From Terriglobia bacterium (GTDB taxonomy: Bacteria > Acidobacteriota > Terriglobia > 20CM-2-55-15), in assembly GCA_036496425.1 (NCBI GenBank), contig DASXLG010000113.1, positions 1 through 32,258 of the forward strand: DNA of 32,258 bases, written 5' to 3'. The position numbers were made by a program, and so were the translations under genes. Positions 24,718-32,258 of this stretch are shown piece after piece (within the stretch, counting starts at the first letter, position 1; each line of letters starts with the position of its first letter). A model generated the notes under the pieces. It ran no database searches. It was not told the DNA's origin and saw nothing but the letters and a program-made list of their open reading frames with translations.

Positions 24718-26922
24718 CTACTTCACCGCGACGGCTGTCAGCCCTGCGACGGCCCTTTCGCGAATTTGCGGGTCGGGATCGGTCTGCGCGGCCCGGAATT
24801 CCGCCGCCGCTCCAGCCCGGTCTCCCCTACGCCGCAGCACCGCGCCTAGTTCCAGGTGGGCCTTCCCGAAATCGGGCTGCAAGCGAATCGCCTCTTTGTA
24901 ATGTGAAATCGCTTCGGAGATCTTGCCGTCTGCTTCGAGCAACTGGCCCAGGGCCTCGTGCACCAGGGGTTGCCTCGCTTCGGCTTGCAACGACCTTTCC
25001 AGGTGCGTCCGTGCTTCGGCTCTCCGGTTCATCCTTGCGAGGGTGATACCATAGCTGAACTGATTGAACGCGTCGTCTCCCGCTCGCTCGAAGTGCGAAA
25101 TCGCCCCTTCCAAGTCGCCGCGCAGTTGCAACAGGTAGGCGAGGTTCGCTTGAGCCGCCTGCATGGCAGGCCGGATACTCAGCGCAGCCCGGATCTGGAC
25201 CTCCGCCTCCCGAACCTGACCGATCTCCGCCAGCACATAGCCCAGGCTGTTTCGGCTGTCCGCAAATTCGGGATCGAGATCGATGGATTTTCGGAATGAA
25301 TCGATCGCCGATTTCTTGTCCCCGAGTTCGGATTGCAGAAGCGCCAGGTTGTACCAGACCTCGGGCTGGTCCGGGTCCGCTTGCACAGACTTCAGCATGG
25401 CATCCAGGGGCTCCCGAGATTTCCCCATTGCCCGCAAAGGCATCGCCAGTCTGGCCCACAATACTGCGGACTGCGGCCTCATTTCGATTGCGGCACGATA
25501 TGCCGACGCCGATTCCTCAGAACGGCCCGCGCGCTGCAGCGCGTCGCCCAACTCCATATAGACCTCCGGGCGTTCGGGTTTTCGCTTGGTAACCTCCGCT
25601 TGCAGCCGGCCGATTCCGTCTTTCAGATTGCTGCCGTGGGTGACCTGCGCGATAGCCGTGTAAAGATCGTCCTGGTCTCCGTACGGCACGACTTCACCGT
25701 GATACTCCCACTCCGAATGACTCTTTTCGGGACGCTCCCTCAACAGGTCTGCTGGAGGGCGCCGTTGGATCAAATGATCCGTCATTACAACGTGGACGAC
25801 GTCCTCCGGCCGGCGTTTCGGCATATGGCACTCGACGCAGTTGCTGCCGGACAGATGCGGCTGTACTGTGATTTTCCCTGGGTCGTGACATCCCAGGCAT
25901 ACCTTGTTATATCCGTCGACTGCCGCCTGACCATGCTGTATATCATGCGGATTGTGGCACGTGGTGCAGCCAAGCGCGCCGTTACTTTCGAGAAAGCACT
26001 TCGATTGGCGGAGCCGGTACACCGCATTCACGATCTCGAACTTTCCTTCTCTGCCTGACCCTGGCGCGTGATCAAACCAGAGTTGAAAGGCGCTGAAAGG
26101 CTCGCCGGGACGGTAAGAAAACGGCCCGCGATCGAAGCGACGGATTACGTTCGGCAGAGGGGCACTGGTCGTTTCGAGATGACACTGCATACAGACCTCC
26201 AGGGCGCGCTCTTTCCCCAGACGCGCAGGATTCACAATCGCGCTCCGGATGTCCTCGAGTTTCGCACCGGGCTGCGCCAGCGCTCGAAGATGGTTGCCAC
26301 CTGGTCCGTGGCATCGCTGACAGTCGATCCCCTGAGGCAGCTGCCCTGTGTAGACAGGCTCCGATCCTGCGTCCTCATGACCGGACGGAATTGCGGGATA
26401 GGAGTTGTGGCAGAACATACAGTCGTAGCCGACCTTCCTCCCGGTCGCCGGATCGCTCATGTCGAGACCGGGATTCAGTGCCCAGCTGCCTCCCTTTTCC
26501 GCATACCACGCCAAGGGAAGTTCGATCAAAGTATTCCGCGCCGTACGATGAAGATACGTTCGGACGTGGTTGCCCGAACCCATCACATAGTCGATCTTCG
26601 ACTCACCGACGCTCTCTTCCTGGCCGTTGAATCCAATCTGCCACGACCGCTGATACCAGGCGCCGTCCCTGGCGACGATCTGATACCAGGTACCCGATGC
26701 CCGATGAAAATAGGCCTTCGGATTCGAGACGCTCGTGACGCCCGGAGAATAGAAGGATCTCGCCATGCCGGTATTGGAATAGGTGTCTGCGATCTCCGTG
26801 TGGCAGTCCGCGCAAATTGCGGCATCAACGTACTCGTTTGCCGCAGCAGGCGCGACCGGCTTCCTGTCGGAGCACGAGGCCAGCGCAGCGACGCACGTGA
26901 AGACAAGAAGCAATTTTGACAT
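24718..26922 (-). CDS. Heptaheme cytochrome c lipoprotein with C-terminal TPR domain
   Basis: 734-aa protein. MSKLLLVFTCVAALASC is a lipoprotein signal peptide with lipobox LASC. Seven CxxCH heme-binding motifs follow at about residues 37, 168, 201, 244, 319, 342 and 362 (CADCH, CMFCH, CQRCH, CMQCH, CTTCH, CLGCH, CVECH). From ~430 to 730 there are repeated TPR helices (PEVWYNLALLQSELGDKKSA, ADSRNSLGYVLAEIGQ). It probably handles periplasmic electron transfer with protein-protein contacts through the TPR part. ATG 26922 was chosen for the signal peptide, but an open in-frame extension through an inverted-repeat element reaches ATG 27021. The ribosome site for 26922 is weak. Confidence 0.92.
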   Translation of the reverse strand: MSKLLLVFTCVAALASCSDRKPVAPAAANEYVDAAICADCHTEIADTYSNTGMARSFYSPGVTSVSNPKAYFHRASGTWYQIVARDGAWYQRSWQIGFNGQEESVGESKIDYVMGSGNHVRTYLHRTARNTLIELPLAWYAEKGGSWALNPGLDMSDPATGRKVGYDCMFCHNSYPAIPSGHEDAGSEPVYTGQLPQGIDCQRCHGPGGNHLRALAQPGAKLEDIRSAIVNPARLGKERALEVCMQCHLETTSAPLPNVIRRFDRGPFSYRPGEPFSAFQLWFDHAPGSGREGKFEIVNAVYRLRQSKCFLESNGALGCTTCHNPHDIQHGQAAVDGYNKVCLGCHDPGKITVQPHLSGSNCVECHMPKRRPEDVVHVVMTDHLIQRRPPADLLRERPEKSHSEWEYHGEVVPYGDQDDLYTAIAQVTHGSNLKDGIGRLQAEVTKRKPERPEVYMELGDALQRAGRSEESASAYRAAIEMRPQSAVLWARLAMPLRAMGKSREPLDAMLKSVQADPDQPEVWYNLALLQSELGDKKSAIDSFRKSIDLDPEFADSRNSLGYVLAEIGQVREAEVQIRAALSIRPAMQAAQANLAYLLQLRGDLEGAISHFERAGDDAFNQFSYGITLARMNRRAEARTHLERSLQAEARQPLVHEALGQLLEADGKISEAISHYKEAIRLQPDFGKAHLELGAVLRRRGDRAGAAAEFRAAQTDPDPQIRERAVAGLTAVAVK

Positions 26923-27021
26923 GGTGTGTGAGCGACCCCCTGCCGCTTCGCGGCTCTCCCCCTGTATCAGGGGGAGAGTTACTGTCCCCCTGATGCAGGC
27001 AGGGGGTCGCTCACACACCAT
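26921..27021. repeat. 101-bp MITE-like element with perfect 23-bp inverted ends
   Basis: The left end (26921-26943, starting ATGGTGTGTGAGCGACC) is the exact reverse complement of the right end (26999-27021, ending TCGCTCACACACCAT). Inside lies a second perfect hairpin: CTCTCCCCCTG (26954-26964), a 3-base loop, and CAGGGGGAGAG (26968-26978). A further CCCCCTG...CAGG copy follows. No transposase is encoded. The element fills most of the 113-bp gap between the cytochrome and TonB-receptor genes and its edge overlaps the cytochrome start codon. Confidence 0.9.
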
Positions 27022-27035
27022 CTTGAAGTCGGCTG

Positions 27036-30000
27036 CTAGAAGGTAAACCTCAAAGCCATCTGCAGGACACGTGGAGCGGCGGCACTAGACGTCTTCGTGA
27101 TTTCACCGAAGACCGACGATCCGAATGCGGCGTAGGTGCCCGCGCTGGTGGTACCGGGGATCGGCGTGATGCTTAACGTCGGATTCGCAAATGTCTCCTT
27201 GTTCATGAGGTTATAAGCTTCCACGCGGAAGCTCACTTGTTTGCGTTCACCGATTTTGAAGACCTTGTTGAGCGACAGATCGTCATTCCAGAAGGGCAAT
27301 CCACGCTGCATGCCGCGGTAGCCGACTTGGCCGGCGTAGCCGGGTACGAAATCGTTCCCGGCGCTGACATTGCTGAATATGCTCGGAATGCCGAGGTTGT
27401 CGAACTGAAGCTTGCTCGCTGGAGGGTTGACAACGCCCGGACCGAGTATGCAAAGGGCCGAGCTGAGGTAGTTGCTGTTGAATATGCCGCTCGCGGTGCA
27501 TGTGATCGGATTGCCGGTGTGGAATGTAAACAGAGTGCTGACCTGCCACCCGCCAACGATCCCGTTGACCACTTTCGGCGCGTTGCCAAGCAGGGGCTTG
27601 CCTCTCCCGACGGGAAGTTCGATCACCGAATTCGCGTTGATCGTATGACGCGCATCGTAATCGGCCGGACCGCTGCTGCATTTCGGACAGAAGGCGTTCT
27701 GGACATTTGTCGGACCACCGTTGCCGCCCGCTGCGTTGGCGCTTCCCTCCGAGCCGGAAGCGTTGTCGATCGCGTGAGACAACGTGTAATTGAAGTCATA
27801 GCCCCAGCCATTCGAAACCGTGCGCCGGAGCGAAACCGTCATGGAATGGAAGTTGGCAATGCCCGAATTGCTGTATGCAAGCACGTCCGAAGCCTGCAAC
27901 GGGAAAAATGTGTTGCAACCGGTTTTGACCAGGCAGCCGCCACCGGGACCTTGACGAATGCGGTCGTTATCGTTGATGGTGTCGGTCCAGCTTCCGAGGT
28001 ATGTGGAATAAGCATCATAGAACAGGTTGGCGGACGCGCTGCCGGGGATATAGAAGCCGGCGAGATTACCCAACATGTTCTCGGCAAAAGGCTGGAGAGG
28101 AATCAGGTTCGGATTGGCTTTGACCTGAGCGGGCGTGACGCCGGAATTGTAGAGTTGCGCAAGCGACTTCGCAGCCTGCGAGAAGAGCTGCCCGGACTTC
28201 GGATCCGTGAAATTCTCGAGCGGCTGACCGAAATCCCGGGTCAGGATCGCACGATGGGAAAGGCGGCCCGCATAGCCGACTTCGATGGTCATATGCTTCG
28301 GCAATGGGCGGGCATAGTTGAGGTTGAGGAGATACTCGTAAGGGGCTTTCAAATCGCTTTGAACGGCGGTAAAGCTGGTGAACCCGCCGACGATGGTTGG
28401 AGGCGTATAGGGAAATGCGCCGCCGGTTGCCGTAGAGAGCGTGGTGTATGTGGCGGGCGTCCCATCGTAGCGGGGACTGCTCGTGAAGTTCGTGTTGTTG
28501 GCCTGCTGAACCTTTGTCGCCAATCCCGGCGAGCCGCTGTTGGAAAACTGGGCAGCCAGGCCGTTGCCATAGTTATCGTAGACGAGGGATGCGCCGCCAC
28601 GGAGGACGCTGCCCTTGCCCATGATCTTTTCGAGCAGTCCGCCATCTCTGGGAGAGTATGCCAGCGAGAGCCGCGGCGCCCAGTCCTTGTTGTCTTGCGG
28701 ATAATAGCCGGCACCATGGTTGACGGGCCCGCCGACGACATAGGTAATGTTGGCATCCGGAAGGGCGGAGTTCGGAACCCCGGCCAAAGCCGCGCCGATC
28801 CGCTCTCCGAAGAAGTTGCTCATGTTGGTTTTGGGAACCACCTGCACGCCGTCCTCGGCGTACGGCACTCCATAGATGGCGTAGCGCACGCCGGCGATGA
28901 CCGTAATATTGGGCTTCACTTTCCAGGTGTCCTGGAAATACTCCTCAGGAGAACGGGAAATGAAATCGCGGCTGATGGACTGCCCGAACGGAATCGGCTG
29001 GCCATTAATGCCGAAGTTATAGGTTGCGCTGCCGCTGTTCAACATACCGAAGATCGCCCCAAAAGCATTGGTCACGTTGGTCGTCGAGGAGAGCGCCGCA
29101 CCCGGAACTGTTTTCTGAATGTAGGCGGTAACGGCATTGGTGATGTCATTTCCGAGCCCGAGAAGCACGGTTCTGCCGAAGCTGTAGCTCGGTTCGTTGT
29201 TGGCGACCGAGGTGAGGTTCTTCGCGATGAGATAGTTGAACCCCATCTGGAAGGTATGCTTCCCTTTCGTCCAGGTCAGATCATCACTCAGGTTCGGCGT
29301 CGGCGCGATACGCGTCGAACCACGTACTGTGGGCAGCTGCGTTGTAAATCCGAAGCTCGGCACCACGTTCAACGTACCGGTCGTCGCATTGCCCAGCCTC
29401 GTGTAGCCGTAGTTGAAGACGTTGACGAGCGTGGGTGTCACGACGTACGTGTAACGCGCGGAAACCCCGCGCGAGTTGTCGAGCGTCTGCGAGACGGGCG
29501 CCTGGCCTGGGAACAGCGCCAGGCCGTTGGTTGGAATCTGGGAATCGCCGACCAGCGTGCCGCGCAGCGAAACCGTATGACGGCTTGCGCCGTCGATGAC
29601 GTAATCGATCTTGCCGACCTGAACATGGTTGTTCAGGGGCTGCGGCGCGTTAAAAAGCAATTGGTTGAAGTTCAGGCCCTTGTCGCTGCCTCCCAGAGGA
29701 TTGTTACCCGAGGGATACTGCTGCGCCAGATTCGCGATGTATGGATTCTCGCCGATGCCGAGCGGATCGATCGCTTTGATGTCGGCTGGCGTCAATGAAA
29801 CGGTCTGGCCGCTCTTCAGAAGCACCTTCACGATGCCCTGTTTCAAGGTATCGGTCGGAACATTTGCGGTGGCCGCAGCCTGGCTGCGGTCCTTCCGGCC
29901 TTCCCAGTTGTAGAAAAAGAACAATCTGTTCTTCTGGATCGGGCCGCCGGCCGAGAATCCGTATTGATTCCGGATCAGTGCGGGACGGGCGACGTGCGCG

Positions 30001-30773
30001 CGATTGCTGAACCAGTCATTGGCTTCAAAATCGGTATTCCGGTTGTATTCATAAATAGATCCGTGAAACGCGTTGGTGCCGCTCTTGGTGACCAGCGTCA
30101 CCTGCCCGCCGGCCGAGTGGCCGAGATCGGCGCCCTGTCCGGCGATGGTGGTGCGGAATTCCTGCACCGAGTCGAGCGGAATCTGGAGGACGGAGTTGAA
30201 TCCGTCTGCGCCCCGGTTGTCGGTGACATTGGCGCCATCCAAGGTCACATTGTTCTGGTCCGCTCTCGCGCCGAGCACCTGCCCGGTTGATGCAACGCCC
30301 GGCTCCTGGCTCAATAGCGCCACGACATTGCGGGTCTGCAACGGTAGCTCGACAACCTGCTTCTCTGTAAACGGGTTTCCGACAGTCGCATTCTCCGTAT
30401 TGATAGCGGTCGCTTCCGCTTCCACGCTCACGACGTCCGTGGCCTGGCCGACGGCCAGTTCCAGATTCAGCGTCAAGGGCTGGCCTACTTGCAGCGCGAC
30501 CTGTGAGACTTTGGTCGTGAATCCCGGCAGCTGAACTTCGACTTTGTAAGGACCCGGCAGGACCTGGAGAAATCTGTAGGTGCCCGTGTCATCCGTCAAT
30601 TCCTGACGCGACACGGCCGTGTCTGTGTTTGTGATCGCTACCACCGCACCGGGTAGAACGCCGCCCGTTTGATCGGCGATGACGCCTTGAAGCGAACTGG
30701 TTTGCTGCGCCGCCAACGGCAGAGCCCCGATAACAGAAACAATAATGAGAAGAGCTATGAAATGCCGGTACAC
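27036..30773 (-). CDS. TonB-dependent receptor, Oar-like, with carboxypeptidase-regulatory N-terminus
   Basis: 1245-aa outer-membrane protein. A signal peptide (FIALLIIVSVIGALPLAAQ) is followed by a carboxypeptidase-regulatory-like domain (residues ~25-110: LQGVIADQTGGVLPGAVV, TGTYRFLQVLPGPYKVEV). A plug domain follows (VVELPLQTRNVVALLSQEPGV, NNVTLDGANVTDNRG, GQVTLVTKSGTNAFHGS), and then a long beta-barrel that ends LQMALRFTF, with the terminal Phe needed for barrel assembly. Typical of the large OmpA-related/Oar receptors expanded in Acidobacteriota, which may import polysaccharide or peptide ligands; the ligand is not evident. The start is GTG 30773, with AGGAGG 7 nt upstream. The cytochrome-TPR gene follows on the same strand. 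Confidence 0.95.
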   Translation of the reverse strand: MYRHFIALLIIVSVIGALPLAAQQTSSLQGVIADQTGGVLPGAVVAITNTDTAVSRQELTDDTGTYRFLQVLPGPYKVEVQLPGFTTKVSQVALQVGQPLTLNLELAVGQATDVVSVEAEATAINTENATVGNPFTEKQVVELPLQTRNVVALLSQEPGVASTGQVLGARADQNNVTLDGANVTDNRGADGFNSVLQIPLDSVQEFRTTIAGQGADLGHSAGGQVTLVTKSGTNAFHGSIYEYNRNTDFEANDWFSNRAHVARPALIRNQYGFSAGGPIQKNRLFFFYNWEGRKDRSQAAATANVPTDTLKQGIVKVLLKSGQTVSLTPADIKAIDPLGIGENPYIANLAQQYPSGNNPLGGSDKGLNFNQLLFNAPQPLNNHVQVGKIDYVIDGASRHTVSLRGTLVGDSQIPTNGLALFPGQAPVSQTLDNSRGVSARYTYVVTPTLVNVFNYGYTRLGNATTGTLNVVPSFGFTTQLPTVRGSTRIAPTPNLSDDLTWTKGKHTFQMGFNYLIAKNLTSVANNEPSYSFGRTVLLGLGNDITNAVTAYIQKTVPGAALSSTTNVTNAFGAIFGMLNSGSATYNFGINGQPIPFGQSISRDFISRSPEEYFQDTWKVKPNITVIAGVRYAIYGVPYAEDGVQVVPKTNMSNFFGERIGAALAGVPNSALPDANITYVVGGPVNHGAGYYPQDNKDWAPRLSLAYSPRDGGLLEKIMGKGSVLRGGASLVYDNYGNGLAAQFSNSGSPGLATKVQQANNTNFTSSPRYDGTPATYTTLSTATGGAFPYTPPTIVGGFTSFTAVQSDLKAPYEYLLNLNYARPLPKHMTIEVGYAGRLSHRAILTRDFGQPLENFTDPKSGQLFSQAAKSLAQLYNSGVTPAQVKANPNLIPLQPFAENMLGNLAGFYIPGSASANLFYDAYSTYLGSWTDTINDNDRIRQGPGGGCLVKTGCNTFFPLQASDVLAYSNSGIANFHSMTVSLRRTVSNGWGYDFNYTLSHAIDNASGSEGSANAAGGNGGPTNVQNAFCPKCSSGPADYDARHTINANSVIELPVGRGKPLLGNAPKVVNGIVGGWQVSTLFTFHTGNPITCTASGIFNSNYLSSALCILGPGVVNPPASKLQFDNLGIPSIFSNVSAGNDFVPGYAGQVGYRGMQRGLPFWNDDLSLNKVFKIGERKQVSFRVEAYNLMNKETFANPTLSITPIPGTTSAGTYAAFGSSVFGEITKTSSAAAPRVLQMALRFTF

Positions 30774-30943
30774 AAGATCCTCCTTGGGTTTTGTTGGTCA
30801 GGGAACGGTCAGACGTATGACGAAAGCCCTAACGGGAGGCTGATGCTCTTCAAACCAGGAGAGATGCAAGTGCGTGGGACGACGTAGCCGACGCTACAGA
30901 CGGGGGGTAACTTTTCGAACTCGAACAGGGCGGAGTCTGACTT

Positions 30944-30981
30944 ATTTGTAAGACGGCGTCAACCGTTTTTTACAAATTTGT
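30944..30981. promoter_or_regulatory. Dyad in the TonB-receptor upstream region
   Basis: ATTTGTAA (30944-30951) and TTACAAAT (30970-30977) are perfect inverted repeats 18 bases apart, and ACAAATTTGT (30972-30981) is itself a palindrome. On the minus strand TTGACG lies between the arms (30962-30957) and could be a -35 box, but no good -10 is found at the right distance. It may be an operator for the receptor gene. The rest of the 276-bp gap shows no gene. Confidence 0.45.
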
Positions 30982-31022
30982 GTCTTTTTAACGCGGGTGA
31001 CTGGCGGGTATGCCCGTATCCT

Positions 31023-31044
31023 ATTGGAAATTCGAATTTCCAAT
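31023..31044. terminator. 22-bp perfect palindrome after the beta-propeller gene
   Basis: The 22 bases from ATTGGAAATTC to GAATTTCCAAT read the same on both strands and are extended by CC/GG outside. It begins 6 bases beyond the stop of the beta-propeller gene on the minus strand. Position suggests a terminator hairpin, although no T-tract follows; an operator site is the alternative. Confidence 0.5.
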
Positions 31045-31049
31045 GGGAT

Positions 31050-32048
31050 TTACGGTTGTTTCGGATCAATCCTCCAGACATTCTGTTGTTTAAGGTTTGA
31101 AAGCCATACGGATCCGTATCCCACGCGGATGGCATCTCCGCCGGGACCGGTCCATTGCCTGATGACTTTGTTCGTGTCCGGATCGATCTGCGTCAGCGGT
31201 AGATCGAACACGCTGACCCACACGAAACCTTCGCCGTATGCGATTTCACCGCTTGGCCCCGGCAAGCCGGCGTCGATGTTCGTCACCAGCTTTTTCGTGC
31301 GGACGTCAATACGGGAAACCGTGCCGTCACCCTGGTTCAACGTCCAAATGGCGCCGCCGCCGGTGGCGGTAAACCGCGGTTGAGGACCGACCGTAACGCG
31401 ATCGGTAATCAAATTCGTTTTCGGGTCCACACGAACGACGACATTGTGTTCCGTGCTGGTGACCCAGACCGCTCCGTCGTCCCCTATCACGCAAACCGGG
31501 GAGCCGGACGGAACCTGAATCTCGGCGACGAGACGGTTCGTCTGCGGATCGATTCGCGAGAGAATTCCCTTGGAATCCGTCATCATCCAGATGCTGTCCG
31601 GGCCTGCGGCGAGCCCTCCTTCACTGTCCGCAGGCCCCAGCGGGATCGTGGCGGAAACCTTATTCGTTTTCAGATCGACGCGCGAAAGCGTCTTATCCAT
31701 GCAGTTGGGAACCCAGAGGCTGCCGAAGCCGGCAGCCAGACCGGAACACGGACGCTTGCCGACTTCGACGGTCGCGGCAACTTTATTCGTTTTGGGGTCG
31801 AGTTTCAGAACCGTATTTCCAGGCCCGTTCGATACCCAGACGGCATCGGGCGTGACGACCTGCCAATCCGGGGCTCCTTCGACTGGAAACACTGCGACGG
31901 GCTTTATGGTGGAAATATCCCGCTTGACGCCAGGCGCACTGACGCCGGGACGGGACGCACGCGGCGGCTTCTGTTGCCCGGCGGCGAGAACAGACCCGGC
32001 CAGGCAGACCCCCAGCGCCACCGCGATGGACAATCGGCTCGGAATCAA
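31050..32048 (-). CDS. Exported YncE/Vgb-like beta-propeller protein
   Basis: 332-aa protein with a signal peptide (RLSIAVALGVCLAGSVLAAG) and about six to seven repeats of the type AVWVSNGPGNTVLKLDPKTNKV, SLWVPNCMDKTLSRVDLKTN and GSVWLSNLKQQNVWRIDP, which form a seven-bladed beta-propeller of the YncE/virginiamycin B lyase-like fold. Lyase activity cannot be claimed from this. I chose TTG 32048, because AGGAGG lies six bases upstream and the signal peptide then begins at residue 2. The longer frame to 32120 would run into the gene upstream. Its ribosome site overlaps the stop of that gene, so the two are translationally coupled. Confidence 0.85.
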   Translation of the reverse strand: MIPSRLSIAVALGVCLAGSVLAAGQQKPPRASRPGVSAPGVKRDISTIKPVAVFPVEGAPDWQVVTPDAVWVSNGPGNTVLKLDPKTNKVAATVEVGKRPCSGLAAGFGSLWVPNCMDKTLSRVDLKTNKVSATIPLGPADSEGGLAAGPDSIWMMTDSKGILSRIDPQTNRLVAEIQVPSGSPVCVIGDDGAVWVTSTEHNVVVRVDPKTNLITDRVTVGPQPRFTATGGGAIWTLNQGDGTVSRIDVRTKKLVTNIDAGLPGPSGEIAYGEGFVWVSVFDLPLTQIDPDTNKVIRQWTGPGGDAIRVGYGSVWLSNLKQQNVWRIDPKQP

Positions 32049-32058
32049 AATGCCCCTC

Positions 32059-32258
32059 CTAATTCGCCGCTGCAGGCTGGGCCGCGCGCGTTGAAAGAAT
32101 GATGTCCCGAAGAACCACACGTTCCGGCTTGCCTTTGAGATTGACCAGCACTTCGTTCAACTCGAGCAACGTCCCACGAGTGAGTTCCAGCACATGTTCT
32201 TCCGGCTGATACACCGTTCCTCGCGGGTAATCGACAAACGGAGTGCTCGTTTGTTCAA
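32059..32258 (-). CDS. 3' end of an unidentified gene, cut by the window edge
   Basis: The frame ending in TAG at 32061-32059 reads VYQPEEHVLELTRGTLLELN and LVNLKGKPERVVLRDIILST, then AAQPAAAN. The composition is coding-like, and the downstream beta-propeller gene carries its ribosome site over this stop codon, supporting a real gene. Only the last 65 residues are visible and I recognise no family. Confidence 0.7.
   Translation of the reverse strand, partial: EQTSTPFVDYPRGTVYQPEEHVLELTRGTLLELNEVLVNLKGKPERVVLRDIILSTRAAQPAAAN

Noticed and set aside
27237-29798. 853-codon open frame antisense to the TonB receptor
   Set aside because: The opposite strand encodes a complete receptor with signal peptide and all domains. 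The antisense frame has no recognisable motif and reflects high GC codon bias.

Overview
The window looks like a chromosomal segment from a member of the Acidobacteriota, probably Solibacter/Bryobacter-like. This rests on marker families: a duplicated orphan ABC permease of the ADOP type, a TIGR03435 protein, a very long Oar-like TonB-dependent receptor with a carboxypeptidase-regulatory N-terminus, a DUF3500 protein and a multiheme-TPR lipoprotein. The assignment is inferred from gene content only. No rRNA, tRNA, integrase, transposase or cas gene was seen.

Layout. 1-378 is gene-free and holds five tandem copies of a 41-bp palindromic unit just past the 3' end of katG. 379-3689 is an oxidative-stress pair: a probably exported catalase-peroxidase (katG) divergent from oxyR, with a strong OxyR-type dyad in the 104-bp gap. 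3853-6526 holds a secreted DUF1223 thioredoxin-like protein and an adenosylcobalamin-dependent ribonucleotide reductase (nrdJ). 6527-14345 is the most distinctive part. A minus-strand run of three radical SAM/SPASM enzymes plus a Nudix hydrolase has its own sigma70-like promoter, with a nitroreductase upstream. Divergently placed are a 65-aa protein and a PaaK/CapK-like adenylate-forming enzyme, facing a DegT/DnrJ-type aminotransferase. Together they look like an uncharacterised biosynthetic or peptide-modification locus. 14419-15574 is a coiled-coil protein and a pentapeptide-repeat protein in one operon.

15712-19791 carries an ADOP permease and a DUF3500 protein whose C-terminus resembles a 5'-nucleotidase C-terminal domain. 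19905-20783 is a small toxin-antitoxin island: an RHH antitoxin, a PIN toxin, and a frameshifted remnant of a DUF5615-like gene. 20903-23572 has a ferredoxin-NADP reductase-like flavoprotein, a response regulator with a HATPase output domain, and two small conserved proteins of unknown function. 23841-24653 is a TIGR03435 protein. 24718-30773 has a seven-heme/TPR lipoprotein and a TonB-dependent receptor, separated by a 101-bp element with perfect 23-bp inverted ends. 31050-32258 has a YncE/Vgb-like beta-propeller protein preceded by the 3' end of a further gene cut by the window edge.

Functional themes are peroxide defence (katG-oxyR), B12-dependent dNTP synthesis, envelope transport and redox chemistry, and the radical SAM cluster, which is the best candidate for an undescribed system. 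All homology statements come from reading motifs; no database search was run.
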